Of a stretch of DNA of 64,000 nt, positions 12,039-23,617 are shown in pieces. Below the pieces are notes generated by a model. It saw only the letters and a program-made list of their open reading frames with translations. It did no database searches and had not been told where the DNA came from. This DNA is from Chaetoderma sp. LZ-2023a (Eukaryota; Mollusca; Caudofoveata; Chaetodermatida; Chaetodermatidae). Made by a program: the position numbers and the translations under genes. The stretch spans positions 85,234,147-85,298,146 of the forward strand of contig CM067366.1 of NCBI GenBank assembly GCA_034401795.1, written 5' to 3'. Within the stretch, counting starts at the first letter, position 1; the number at the start of each line of letters is the position of its first letter.

Positions 12039-12421
12039 AATGGAGGGATCCGATATGTCGCTCAAGTATCTGACGTCATAATCAAGTATGTCACTAGTTA
12101 GCTGGCGTCACAATCATAATGACGTATAGATCTATACGCCATGAAAATCGAATAGAGCATCACTGGTGTACGAATTGTATGCATTTGATAATGTTACAGT
12201 TTAATAAACATTCTGTTGAATATTTTGAAACGAATTTGACTGGGAGCTTTTGCTGCCATATGCAGCAACAGCCCTCAGTCAAAATAGTTTCAGAATATTA
12301 ATTAGTTAAATTTAGATGCCGCGAATTTTGATTCTGAGCAAATTTTCCAAATCCCTTTCAACTTGAGCTAGAAAATGGGCGGGGCCTAGCTAGAAATGGG
12401 CGTGGCCTGGCTAGAAATGGA
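12039..12421 (-). mobile_element. CRE-MITE copy, full length
   Basis: Read on the minus strand, the GC-box end (GGGCGGGGCC, with an extra GGGCGTGGCC) is at 12375-12420, the palindrome at 12215-12300 and the CRE end at 12039-12130. Confidence 0.85.
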
Positions 12422-12439
12422 TACCTTCATTACAATAAG

Positions 12440-12592
12440 TGGACCTATATGTCAGGCTAGCATTTTGATATATCAATTAAACATTTTGTTGGTCAATATT
12501 TTTTAAGATATTTTATTTTTAGAAGACTATTTTTTCTAAATTCACCACTGAATTTTTTTGGCCAGCTTGACCATTAAAGGGGTAATCGTAAT
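12440..12592. mobile_element. TTAACCC repeat, AT-rich family ('C')
   Basis: The block from TTTTGATATATCAATTAAAC to CTTGACCATTAAAGGGGTAA recurs inverted at 42418-42562. It shares the 'GACCATTAAAGG' terminus with the neighbouring hairpin family. Confidence 0.65.
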
Positions 12593-12815
12593 GAAAATTA
12601 AGTTTTTACATAGCCAGTGTCTATCTGCAGGCCAAGAGAAGATAATTTTTGACAATTTGCCACTAGAATGACCGGCCCTGGCTCGGCAACCGAGCCAGTC
12701 ATTCTAGTGGTAAATATTTAAAAGAAATACTCTTCTCTAGTCCTTTCAAATAGTCAGGTCTGAAGACCACTGCAAAGATGGTTTTTGGTTAGTTTGACCA
12801 TTAAAGGGTTAAGCT
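12593..12815. mobile_element. hairpin MITE with TTAACCCTTT ends ('B')
   Basis: A central palindrome of 50 bp (12660-12710, CACTAGAATGACCGG...CCGAGCCAGTCATTCTAGTG) is flanked by AGAGAAGATAA/TCTTCTCTAG blocks, ending TTTGACCATTAAAGGGTTAA. Related copies lie at 16740, 24945, 42285 and 42605. Confidence 0.7.
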
Positions 12816-13406
12816 GACACAAGGGGGGGTGGGTGGGGGCGGTTAATGAATAACGAAAGTTGTTGCAGCCGTAATTCGGAGTGAAAATGTGGGATAATTT
12901 TGCATTGTCTATAGTAACAGTGCGTCCATATTTAAAAACAATTTAAATAAAAACTGTTGCATCGTTAAGCCCGCTTTCAATTAAAATGCGTACATACCCT
13001 AGTTCAATAATCTATTCGTAATAAATGTACGTAAAATGTCTAATTCTTTCATACAGCTTTAACGAACATAAGATAGCATGCGTATAATTACGAACTTACC
13101 GATCAATATGAAAGCAAACTTCATTTTCTGCCTTTCAAGTGAATTCCTTTTCTTCGTGGGGGTAAAATGTCCAACGCTGTAGGTCTCAGAGTCGTTAGAG
13201 AAACCCTAACACGCGTTTGCTGCTAATAGTCACAGTCAATTTAAGAAATCTTAAAACAAAATTTATTCTCCTTGCAGTTGTACGTGGACTCGTTTGCGCT
13301 TCAAATTGTACAAATCTGTATAAAAGCAACAATGGTTATTATTTTAATCCTTTATGGTTTGACTTTCCGGCATCTCGAGTGCAAAACAACAATATACGTA
13401 AAAACT
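12816..13406. other. spacer, no gene seen
   Basis: A G-rich run (12821-12842) is followed by AT-rich unique sequence. No supported coding or RNA feature. Confidence 0.5.
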
Positions 13407-13491
13407 GCTAGATATTTAAACACTAATTTGACTGGAATCTGTTGCTGGCATAGACAGCAACAACCCCTAGTCAAATTACTTTCAGAATATT
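13407..13491. mobile_element. CRE-MITE palindrome fragment
   Basis: A solitary central hairpin: ACACTAATTTGACTGG and CTAGTCAAATTACTTTC flank GTTGCTGGCATAGACAGCAAC. Confidence 0.7.
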
Positions 13492-15050
13492 AGGCAAAAT
13501 GTCCCTTACATCATAAATAATCTGTCCTTTCTGGTCTCTTAGAGTTAAATGGTTAATCCGATATTAATTAAGCAGCAAATTATCATCGTATAAAAATATA
13601 TATCTCAATAAAAATAAACAAGAAACATCGATTATAGGCTCGCATAACAAACGTAAACAATAACAATGTTCTAAATCAGATTGTACGCGAATAGCAAAAA
13701 TGCAATCAGGGCGCAACTGTTTTTGACTGTCTGCTCTAAACTGATTTTTCATATTTCCTTGACCGTTGAACAGTCAAATTCTACTTGCATTGTTATCGGC
13801 CAGTGATGTGCTATATGATAATAAAGGACACCTTTATATTTCCCGGTCAATTTGTTCCAGGGGGGATCGAACAGTGGAGAGTATATTACACACAAGATAT
13901 CACTGTTATTTGCCTCGGGAGGCCTATATTTATACCAGAGCCGGTGAGAGCAACAATCGTGGCTTGCAGACACAAAACCTCGCAATCACACAGCGATAAT
14001 GATGAGGCTCCTGTGTCTGTTAGGATACTGCTACTACTGCTGATACTGAACGTGATGGGGTGGGTGGTGGTGGAGGTGATGATGATGCGGTGCTATTTGT
14101 TTTTAACGTTTTACTTCTGAATTATTACCTATTCATTTAGGTAAGATTTGAATTCATAAATGATGCACAATTTAAAACGGTTGTGTTTGATGTTGTTGCT
14201 GTCGTAAACAACAACAACATCAAGCAGAATCGGGTTTTTTCAAAACTTACATAAATTTCGTCAGTATTTCCTAATGTCATCGCCGTGAAACAAAACAATG
14301 TTTGCTAGACTATCGCCTGCAGCGGCTGGGCGAAGGTTAAGCCCCGGCGGCGTGTAGCCGGTGTGCCATTATTTAACAAGGGAACTGCTTGGCATCGATA
14401 CCAGAAAGACAGGAGAGAAATGGATGCGAGTTGTAATGGTAGTGGTGCGCGAAGGGAAAGGTGGGTTAGTGGTGGTGGTTGTAGTACATGTCAGTGCGTT
14501 GTGTTATTCCTTGACGCTCGCTGCCTGTTGCTGCACTTATACTGGAATATATCGTACGAGTGTCTGTCTGTTGGCGTTCTGCCGTCAGTATTCTTGTCAT
14601 TTTGCCTTTCTTTACGTTTACGCTGGAATTGTATAGTCTAGTAATATACTACAACAATTGTAGTTATGTAGTTGTGGTCTTGGAGACCCCCTCTACCACC
14701 GCCCAGCCTCTCTTTCGCCAATCAGCCAGACTCGGTATCTTTCTTGATGAACACTTAGACGTACCATTTACCTATATGTTTTTGTTTTCGGTACCGCTGT
14801 TATGCTAGGTAAGGATCGCTGGCCCATTGGCCCGGTACTTACCGAGAGTTGTTTATGCTACCTGCCACACACGCCTATTCTAAACAGACTTCTTTCAAAA
14901 TAGCAGGTTCTTTGTCACTCCGGGCAGATTACATGGGAGACGGAGATGAGAAAAAAACAGACTCAAAGTTTATTTTAAGAGAAGACAGGTTAGCATTGTA
15001 TCCTTGAAACTATAACAATTACTGTGCTACGAAACCAACATATATACTGG
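13492..15050. other. spacer without supported gene
   Basis: Several overlapping open frames of 60-110 codons on both strands near 13.75-14.8 kb have no recognisable motif. A degenerate hairpin (TTGATGTTGTTGCTGTC / AACAACAACATCAAGC, 14178-14225) looks like a decayed CRE-MITE centre. Confidence 0.45.
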
Positions 15051-15082
15051 CAAATTATTCTGCTATACACACATTATAGCAC

Positions 15083-15345
15083 GTCTTCATGGTTGTCGTT
15101 GTCGACGTAGACGGCGGCGTCGGTGGCGTCGTTGGCGTCGGCGCGTCGTCGTAGACGGAAGCGGTGGAGGTGTCGGAGTTTGCGTCAGAGTCGTTGTCGT
15201 CAGAGGCGGCAAGCTGCAGCAGTGGCAGCCGCGGCAACAGCCGCTGCAGCTGCAGAGGCTGTGGCGGCGGCGGCAGCAGCGGCAACAGCGGCGGCGGCGG
15301 CAGAGGCAGCAGCAGCGGTGGCGACGGCGGCGGCAGCAACATACG
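15083..15345. repeat. GC-rich imperfect trinucleotide tract
   Basis: Runs of GGC/GCA/GTC/GCG triplets with many CpGs. Every frame on both strands stays open and gives Ala-, Ser/Gly- or Leu/Pro-rich low-complexity peptides. It could be a CpG-rich regulatory or UTR sequence, but nothing flanking it confirms that. Confidence 0.75.
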
Positions 15346-15534
15346 AAGCGGTACATCCAGGCATCTCCAGCAGGACTTGACCAGGGCACCACCACAAACA
15401 TATATCCAACTTTTGGAAATAGCTTTGCCGAGTGACGGGTTGGCTAGTTGATAAATGAGACGTTTGCATAGAGATGTGTATGATCAGCACTGTTCGTGGA
15501 TTTATCATTGACTATAGGCAGTCCTTGAATCATG

Positions 15535-15900
15535 AGTGCCCGACATGTGGTTGAGGGGCGGACAATGTGCACGATTGTTGCGGCATGTGCTGAGTGCAGA
15601 CAGATTCCCATTGTCATGACATTTGCTGAGAGGCGAACAATGTGCAGTATTGCCGATTGCCATTGCATTTGCGGAGGGGCGGATAATGTGCAGGATTGAC
15701 CATTGCCATGCTATTCGCCGAGGGGCGGACGATGCACATGATTGCCGCAGCATTTGTTGAGCACGGACAATGTGCAGAATTGCTGCGACGTGTGCCGATT
15801 GCGGACCATGTTTAGGATCACTGTGGCTTGTGCCGATTGGGCACCATGCATAGGATTGTTGCGACATGTACTGAGCACCGACAACGTGCAAAGACTGCTA
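15535..15900. repeat. degenerate ~50-bp minisatellite
   Basis: Seven or so units carry the core GGGCGGACAATGTGCA followed by GATTGTTGCGGCATGTGCTG. Units diverge by 20-30 percent. The minus-strand open frame here is continuous with the coding-like segment at 15905-16429. Confidence 0.75.
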
Positions 15901-15904
15901 GGGT

Positions 15905-16429
15905 GCATGATCACGACTTCATTCCACGGACTGGCACTGGTCACGCCGCACGTGTATTGCCAGCTATTGGTCCACCGTGTGCAGCCGCATTCTTCCGTTT
16001 CCCTTCTGCAATCAGATTCGTAGACCTTCATAAATGAGCGTGTGCCTCTCAGGTTCTCTAGCTTACTATATATGTGTGTCTCAAGAGGTACAATTTGAAG
16101 ACTAAACCCTGTGTCTGTCAATGTCATACAACACGCATGCTTCTTGGAAATGTTCAACTGTCTCAGGAACTGACCCACCGGGACATTCTTGATTCTCCAA
16201 CTTTTAAGTTTTTGGTACATGTTCTGTTTCAGATGCTTGTATTCAGTTCTCAAGCAGAAGAAACATGTTTGACCTATACCAGGTATTTTGCAATGTGCAT
16301 CCTGCTTATTGTACGCTGCATGGATCCTCTTCCACTATTTCATGATGCTATCTTTGAAGTGTGTCTTCATTTCACAGTAGCTCACGTTATTTGCAATCTG
16401 GCTTTTGGGATCTACTCTCGTTAGTTCAT
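15905..16429 (-). pseudogene. unrecognised coding-like segment with one in-frame stop
   Basis: On the minus strand a frame begins just after a plausible splice acceptor (GTGACTACAG|ATGAATG at 16429). It stays open for about 175 codons except for one TAG at 16335-16337. The peptide is rich in Lys, Cys and aromatic residues (for example CKIPGIGQTCFFC, YQKLKSWRIKNVPVG, CCMTLTDTGFSLQ) and looks like genuine protein rather than random translation. It then runs into the 50-bp minisatellite, whose minus strand stays open. I do not recognise the family. Options are a decayed host exon, a transposon-derived protein, or a real exon with a sequencing or assembly error at the TAG. Confidence 0.35.
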
Positions 16430-16739
16430 TCATCTGTAGTCACGTTTCCTGATGACATACGGTATAATCAGAGATAATGTGAGCTCATTTATCTCATTGT
16501 TCTGGTGTGTTATTCAGAGCTTGAAGTACCGATCTATACATCACTGCGCATAACTACTTTGATCACAAAAGAAAATTAGAAGAATATTGTGTTGCCCCCG
16601 CCGGAAAGTAAGTTATTTAAATTAGGTTGTCAGAGTGTATTTTTAGGTTGCCCCATTTCTGTAAATTCTGTTGAAAATATGTATTTTTGTAGGCTATACA
16701 GACTACGTAATCCTTATAGATACCAACTCAAACATTATA

Positions 16740-16946
16740 TTAACCCTTTATCCCTTACTCCCTTACATCAGCCAAAAACGTCTTCTGGATTGGTGAGAAA
16801 TGTCCATTTGCAGACCAAGAGAATGCTATTTTTGTCAATTTACCACTGGAATGACTGGCTCGATAACAGTCTTCTCTTAGTCTGGAAATTGGCATTTTCT
16901 ATGAGAAAGTTTAAAATTTCTTGAACAAATTTGAGTGTTAAAGGGT
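16740..16946. mobile_element. TTAACCCTTT hairpin MITE ('B') copy
   Basis: It starts TTAACCCTTTATCCC and ends GTTAAAGGGTT. It carries the family block GTCCATTTGCAGACCAAGAG and TTTACCACTGGAATGACTGG; the second half of the hairpin is truncated. Confidence 0.65.
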
Positions 16947-16966
16947 TCAGAGTAAATAAAATAAAT

Positions 16967-17043
16967 ACTCACCATGAGTACATATACACGCCCTGAAAAT
17001 AACAACTCACCATGAGTACATATACACGCCCTGAAAATAACAA
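16967..17043 (+). repeat. tandem duplication, 36 bp x 2
   Basis: The 36-bp segment beginning CTCACCATGAGTACATATAC occurs twice in succession without visible mismatch, so it is a recent duplication. Confidence 0.85.
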
Positions 17044-17594
17044 ATTATCTAGGTTGTCCCCGAGGGCAATCAGCGTGTTATATTTTGGTTGGCCCAAAGT
17101 AAAATGTGGTTGCCCCGGACCGCAGGAATGTGCAATTTTCGTGGCCTGTCACATAAGCAAGTTGTATTCCATTGTATCGTATTCATTAAACTATTACATA
17201 TCATTTCATATCACACGAGTGTAATAAATGACGCATGGCGCGCTCAGACGTACTTCGCGATAAATATATTATTTACGCAGTTGTCGCCTGTTGCTTGTCA
17301 CGTTATTGACAAAACTATTGTTAAAACGCTGTATATTGAAACATTTGGATAATTTTTTAATAGAAAGCTTGGGGAATTTTTAAACAATGAATTAAAAATA
17401 ATTAAAAACCTGAGATAATATGATGTTTCTTGTAACTATATTTTGTTGTCAGAACTGGCAGTAGTGAAGCGCTTCAGTGATAGTAAAAAGATACTGTACA
17501 ATGACAGGGAAATGGTTAGAATCGGCGTGAAAATTCTAAGTAATAGCTTATGTGATAAATAGAATCTCGCACTCGTTGACATTTTAGATCAGAT

Positions 17595-17696
17595 TTATTA
17601 CACTCATTTAGTAATATCTCATTTGGATCTCGCTAAAGCTCGCTAAAACTGATTCCAAATGAGATATTACTCAACTCGTGTAATAAATTTGATATT
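17595..17696. repeat. inverted repeat hairpin
   Basis: TTATTACAC...AGTAATATCTCATTTGGA pairs with TCCAAATGAGATATTACT...GTGTAATAA across a loop of about 25 bp that itself contains a direct repeat of GCTCGCTAAA. Confidence 0.8.
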
Positions 17697-17998
17697 AGAT
17701 GACAACAGATCCTCTATGACAGCTTCTTGCGTCTTTGCGATTTCTGTTTCCTCAAGAATAGCTTCCATTTCTGCCTTTTAATTTGTGGAAGATTTTAGTT
17801 GTAGTTTTGACGCTTGAATGGTTATTTCAGTTGCAACCAACATTTCCAGAGTTGACCCCGTCCACGATGATTGTGGACTATGTTTACTATATTTTTTATA
17901 CACAATTGTTAGGGAAATGAATCGGAGAAACAGTAAAGTGCCTTGCAAGCGTCCCCAATTTTCAAAGAAAACAATGCTAACTGCGTGACCTTGAGGAA

Positions 17999-18334
17999 AG
18001 GAGGACTCCACCTATGCCCCACCCATCTCTATCTAAAGCTCCACCCACGCTTTGCCCGTGTTGGGATCGGTCGATCCCTGTATTCTCTGAATCTCAATTT
18101 TCAAAAAGCTATACAGGTAAGCTGTTGAATATTTTGAAACTAAGTTGACCGGGTGTTGTTTATTAAATAGTAACGACATACAATTCGTAAACCAACCCTT
18201 AGTCCGTTATCAATTAAGCGTTCGTGAACCACTAGCTACGCCAGTCATGCAATCATTGATTATGCCCTCATTCTACACGCCACGTAGTTGATTATAACGT
18301 CATATGATTGATGGACAAGCTAGATTCCTCCGTT
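17999..18334 (+). mobile_element. CRE-MITE copy with deleted hairpin
   Basis: Starts GGAGGACTCCACCTATGCCC, has one hairpin arm (TTGAATATTTTGAAACTAAG), then jumps to the CRE half. Ends GATGGACAAGCTAGATTCC. Confidence 0.85.
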
Positions 18335-18402
18335 GAGCAAGAGCAAGCTAGTCAGCTCACCAATGTGCAGCGCCTCCTACATTGCTACACGTTTCATCAT
18401 GG

Positions 18403-18404
18403 GA

Positions 18405-18461
<57 letters not shown>

Positions 18462-18520
18462 CTTTATTTAATGAGGGTAAACAACGTCAGTAAAATCTGA
18501 TCTTCCCGAGGCCCTCAGAA
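18403..18520 (-). mobile_element. LINE/SINE 3' end with (ATT)n tail
   Basis: Read on the minus strand: GAGGGCCTCGGGAAGATCAG, a TTTACCCTCATTAAATAAAG block with an AATAAA signal, then a 60-bp (ATT)n tail. The same 3' block is at 50300-50400 with a (CTTAT)n tail and at 54165-54270 with an (ATT)n tail, all on the minus strand. Confidence 0.65.
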
Positions 18521-18639
18521 AGAATGCACACACATGCATACACACGCACGCACACAGACAAACTGACAGAGAAAAAAAACCCACTGCAAGTCATGCAGTT
18601 GCCTTCTTGTCCTTGTGGAAACTGTAGAACCATGAATGA

Positions 18640-19190
18640 CACATCTATCTGACAAATGACTACTCAAGTGTGAAGCGACCACCTGCGTATCATTGATACT
18701 GTATTACAGCAACACCTGGGCGGCTCTGAAGACAGGGCTAGGTAAGCTTGATGTCTGTAACCGCAAACACCTTTTGGTACCATCACCCGATATCAATGGT
18801 CAGACAGTATAATCTCCAATAACGTCTTATATATCATGTGTAATACCATGACACTCTCGGTGAAAGTGGCCCAACAAAGGTCGTCTATGCTTACCTACGT
18901 TCCGCGAATGCCCACCTCATCCCCAACCCACCCACTCATCAGACACGCTTGCGCAGAGAGCCTTGGAGTATGCTGTAGGTCTACTCGGCATCAATGCTTA
19001 TAAAGCTGGTAGAAGCTAGCACTGTACAAACCTGTTACACGTGCTAAGTACCAACCTAAAATAAGTTGGACCTTATACACAGAAGACCAAGAAAACCCCG
19101 ATGGGGTTTAGGACACTGGCTGAGGACTAGAAATATTAGTTCATTGTCGAAGCAGGGTTGATTGCAGCTGTAGGTTAGCCACATAATGCA
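18640..19190 (+). pseudogene. LINE family A fragment, C-terminal region
   Basis: Decayed coding sequence parallel to 35.1-35.56 kb: a Cys/Arg/Lys-His block (LDVCNRKHLLV), GQT.., a long segment leading to ALEYAVGLLGINAYKA, and the 3' block GATTGCAGCTGTAGG. Stops occur throughout. A 5'-truncated, dead retrotransposon copy. Confidence 0.6.
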
Positions 19191-19377
19191 ATACATTATC
19201 ATTGCATTCTCGCATAGTAACAGTCTAGTACGTGAAAAAAACGTGAATATACTGCCCTGCGAATCGTTTATCAGGGGTTACTCTGAGAATGTCACGCCTT
19301 TCTAGGAAATATAATATCTGTGTTTTCATTCCTACACACCACATTAGAAAATCGCAGATTAATATCATACATATTCT

Positions 19378-19468
19378 GAAGGACATGTTGAAAGTAATTT
19401 GACTGAAAACTGTTATTGTCTAACACAACAACTTCTGTTTAAATTCATTTAAAATTATTCAATAGCTT
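19378..19468. mobile_element. CRE-MITE palindrome fragment, diverged
   Basis: GTTGAAAGTAATTTGACTG and TTTAAATTCATTTAAAATTATTCAA flank a CTGTTATTGTCTAACACAACAAC core. Confidence 0.55.
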
Positions 19469-20690
19469 TATTATTAGGTTGCCATAGAATTGAGATAATG
19501 GGATTTCCTGGGTAAAAGTGTAAATCCGTTTAACACTAATGTCAACACGTGTTCTCACTAGGCAACCGATATTAATTATTCTATTTGTTGCGAGCATCAA
19601 CAGATTAGATATTATTGGACCAGTTTCCGGTATTATTTGCACAACTCAAGTGTGCAATTTTGATGAAGTGAGTAATCGATGTCCAGGTGGGGGTACTGGT
19701 TGTAGTTAGCTGGGGTAGAGACAGACATATTTCACTCCTCGCGATTCACCTAGGGTCACTCTGGGTTGTGCGGCGTGGGGTGACGGAGGGGTTGGTGTGA
19801 GAGAGCGGTCCAGGTTTACATAGCCATGCATGGCAGTAAGAGGTAAGAAGATCATCTTACAGTCCTCCATGTTCTGGTGTCACAAGGCTACCGATAAGAC
19901 TGTTGAAGTAATGGCACAGGATAGACAAATCATCTCGTATTTCTGGACAACTGTTTGCTATACCATGGGGACAAAAATGTATTAAACGCTTGGTCGTGTA
20001 AAGGCATCATCATAATATTGTCTAGGAGTTGACTTAGTTGGGGAGGCATAATGCTCAGAATGGCAAACAAACAGCTGTTCTATTCTATTTGGAAGCATGC
20101 CAGCCGTTGAGCGCTTCTTCCCAAGAGAATGGCTAAAACCTTGCACTTGTGAAAGATATAGTAATTAAAATCTCTGACTGCCGTGGGCAGGCATATAATA
20201 ATGTGATCAATGTGCCAGGACAAGAATCAGGGAATACAGAACAGAATATCGGGACGTCAGATTCATAAATTTGAAACCTTTTTTCCACGCATTTGACGTT
20301 TTCACAATTTTGTTGGCAAAGATGTGGATGGTACATATGCCTACGGCTACTGCATGAGATTACGGGGTTAGGCATAGTTGACGCGGTCTATCCGTGGTGT
20401 CAGTGCTTTGCAGCTTCGTTTTGTGCGTGTGTAGTTCTCGGAAGCGATTTGTCCACTTTGTATTCGTTTCGATTGGCGAGGATGCGGGAGTTTCGTGCGT
20501 GTGTCACCTCGAATGCGTATCAAGTTTTCTTGAGAAATTCTGGGAAGCGAATGGTTACTTACAAGTGGATGACAACATTAAGATTTGAAGCGATTGAAGA
20601 GTTTATTTTGCGAGCGTGTACATATTATTGAACGCATTAACTGATCAGAGTAACTTGTATATATTGTATATATTAATTATCTTAATAACT
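19469..20690. other. spacer without supported gene
   Basis: The longest open frame (20293-20631, plus, 112 codons) is Cys/Phe-rich with no motif I recognise. Nothing else supported. Confidence 0.4.
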
Positions 20691-20699
20691 ACGGCAGGT

Positions 20700-21056
20700 G
20701 TCAACGGATTGGAACGCGAGTACGGCTGGCCGCGAATCTTCAAGGAGAGAAGGTACGTTCTTGCGTTGAACAAGTGGATCACAACATTCCTGACTGATAG
20801 AAAGCAATCACTTATTCACAGCATCAGCAAATCGGTTCCTCCATAATAATGTTCTGGGATCTGCCGCTTAATAATGACATGTCAGAATATCATATACATT
20901 GGATGGAAAGATGCCTGCGGATGACAGGAAGATCTGCTGACAATTTAGTGTTGAGCGAGTAGCCAAACTTATATAAGCTTTATAACTGTTCAGGTTAATG
21001 CCTGTTCAGGTTCCACCCAGGCAAGTACAAAGGTAGTGGGCAGAAAATTAGAAGAT

Positions 21057-21109
<53 letters not shown>

Positions 21110-22015
21110 GAGAGAGAGGGAGGGAGAGAGAGAGGAAGAGAGGGAGGGGAGAGAGAGGGAGAGGGAGAGAGGGAGAGAGGGAGAGAAAGAGAGAGAGAGG
21201 AGGGAGGGTGGGGGGGGGGGAGAAAGAGAGAGAAAATATGTTATGAAAGCGACTTCGTCCCGGATGAGATGCTAGATCACGAACTGGGCAGATTGGCCAA
21301 TGAGAAGGACCGGGAAGTGAACATCGACAGCAGGCTAGCCGTCGAAAAACATGGAAATGAATAAGCGAACAAGGTGACACAAATCATGGGGATGATCCTG
21401 AGATCGTTTGTGTACGTAGGCCCAGATAGCTTCAACTGACCGTACAAGGCACTGGTGTGAATGCACTATGTGACCCACTTAGAAAAAAGACCTAGTCGAC
21501 ATTGAACACCCACGGAGAAGGGCCAATAACCTAATTCCGGTGTTAAAGTACACGGTCGACGAGGATAGACTGACCAGACTGAAGCTAGCATCGTTGACGT
21601 TCCGTAAGGCTCAGACGTGATATGTTAGAAACAAACACGATGCTGACAGCGGTGTATTAAAGAAATATGTACTTACACATACGCCTCAGTACAACCAGAT
21701 GACACCTTAAGATCATCTTGTAACTTGTAACTTATCTTAACCTCCTATATAGGAGAACCATCTAGGCTGTCATCTCTCTAACTCTTATCACCAAGCATGG
21801 ACTGAAATGTAGACTCATACAGACACATTTTGCATTCGCGTGGCTGAATCAGAGTGCAATTTACACGAGGAACTTGGGAAGTCATGAAAGACCCAACAGT
21901 AAATGCCTACGAAGCATTCTTAGATAGGCAATGGTCGAGCCAGGTGATAATCGACAACTTCAAGGTATCTCTGAAAATATCTACTTAGAGACACAATGCA
22001 GAATTTTACTATACA
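20700..22015 (+). pseudogene. LINE family B reverse transcriptase remnant
   Basis: Near 20760 the plus strand reads LNKWITTFLTDRKQSLIHS, the RT segment seen as 'W...FL..RKQ.V' in CR1/Jockey-type LINEs. After a gap and a (GA)n insertion, the C-terminal part is recognisable: VTQIMGMILRSFVYVGP, then YKALV, the THLEK..P region, LTRLKLASLTFRKAQT and a final TRGTWEVMKDPTVNAYEAFL. These follow the order of the C-terminal 'YKALVRP.LEY', 'RL..L.L.TL..RR.RGD' and '.FF..R....WN' modules. Many stops and frameshifts; the catalytic YADD region is not visible. A dead 5'-truncated copy. Confidence 0.65.
21055..21236 (+). repeat. (GA)n microsatellite, partly interrupted
   Basis: A pure (GA)n run to about 21105, then GAGG/GGGA variants, and a G9 run near 21211. 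It interrupts the LINE remnant. Open frames across it are low-complexity artefacts. Confidence 0.9.
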
Positions 22016-22159
22016 GAGTATTGAAGATGAAGATCTGGACTCATATGCTTAGCCTTTCGTCCAGTGGCAACACACTATAACGTACGTGAAGCCATTTCAA
22101 GACGTTACAGTCTATTTAGCTCAATTTGAATAATGGATAATATTACATACCATAATACG

Positions 22160-22539
22160 AATGGCCTTTTCCAGGTTTAGCTATATCCCGCCCATCTTTA
22201 GCTAAGGTCCACTCACACCTGGCTCGTGCTGGGATCGATCTATCTCTGAACTCCATGACTATTAATTTCCAGTAAACTATACAGGCAAGCTGTTGAATAT
22301 TTTGAAACTAATTTGACTGGGTGATGTTGCTGGTGATGGCAGCAACAGCACCCATTCAAATTATTTTCAAACTATTCAACAGCATGTTTAGCAAAGAGCA
22401 AAGACATACAAAGAGCTTCTCGGACTATTAAGCGTTTAATAGGGACTATTCATGCCTTGCCTGATTATGACTTCATCGTACATGTCGCGTAATTGATTAT
22501 GACGTCATATGATGGATGGATAAACTGGAAAGGTCCATT
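22160..22539 (+). mobile_element. CRE-MITE copy, full length
   Basis: Starts AATGGCCTTTTCCAGG and ends AAACTGGAAAGGTCCATT, showing the terminal inverted repeat (AATGGacCTTTCCAGTTTa). The hairpin at 22285-22380 has few mismatches. Confidence 0.9.
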
Positions 22540-22844
22540 GTAAGCAGATTGAATTTCCCAATTATAGTCAAATTCAGAATAAAGCATTTAATTTTCAAAT
22601 GATCCCCCTGTGGATCCAGAAATTTGGTCATCAAAAGCTTGCCAGCTCTGAGGGACCCATGTAAGATTTTCAAAAAACTTGTAATGCGGTCTATGTGTCC
22701 TAAGTTCGTCCATGAGTGTCTCTATGGCGCCATCTGAAACGCAATAACTGATGCTTTGGTCAGTAGAAGTACAGGTGGTGAGTGGCCTTGTAGGTTTACA
22801 TCTGGATGTCTGAGAACCGATGGGAAGGGAATTACAGCAATGCA

Positions 22845-23617
22845 ATACAAGACAAAACAAGACAAGACCAGCCAAGACAGGGAACGGCAAGGCAAGGCAA
22901 GGCAATGCAAAACAAGACAAGACAAGTAAGGCCAAGACAGTACAAGAGAAGGACAGGACAAGACACAACAAGACAGGACAAAACACGACGAGACAAGACA
23001 AGACAAACACGACAAGAGAAGACAAGTCAGTACAAGACAAGACAAGACAAGACAAGACAAGACAAGACAAGGCAAGGCAAGGCAAGGCAAGGCAAGGCAA
23101 GGCAAGGCAAGGCAAGTCAACCCATGTCTTGTCTTATCTTATCTTATCTTGTCTTGTCTTGTCTTGTCAAGACAAGACAACACAAGTCATGCAATACCAG
23201 GCGAGACAAGACAAGACAAGACAAGACGACAAAAGACAGCACAGCACAACACAACACAACACAACACAACACAACACAACACAACACAACACAACACAAC
23301 ACAACACAACACAACACAACACAACACAACACAACACAACACAACACAACACAACACAACACAACACAACACAAGTCAAACGAGACGAGACAAGATAAGT
23401 CAAACACGACAGAACAAGACAAGGCAAGGCAAGGCAAGGCAAGGCAAGGCAAGGCAAGGCAAGGCAAGGCAAGGCAAGGCAAGGCAAGGCAAGGCAAGGC
23501 AAGGCACGAAAAGACAAGACAAGACATGACAAGACAACGCAATACAAGACAAGACAGGACAAGACAAGACAAGACAAGACAAGACAAGACAAGACAAGAC
23601 AAGACAAGACAAGACCC
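22845..23617 (+). repeat. pentanucleotide array (GACAA/GGCAA/CACAA) with strand switch
   Basis: About 150 tandem 5-mers are arranged in homogeneous blocks: GACAA (to 23065 and after 23510), GGCAA (23066-23115 and 23420-23505) and a long CACAA block (23240-23372). At 23125-23168 the array flips to TCTTG/TCTTA, the complement, then flips back. Open frames on both strands up to 275 codons (TRQDK, HNTTQ, CLVLS repeats) follow from a stop-free 5-mer and are not genes. Confidence 0.95.

Noticed and set aside
15055..15508. Ala-rich and Leu/Pro-rich frames
   Set aside because: Frames on both strands of a triplet repeat; mutually exclusive and low complexity.
20293..20631. 112-codon plus-strand frame
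   Set aside because: Cys/Phe-rich without family features; likely chance.
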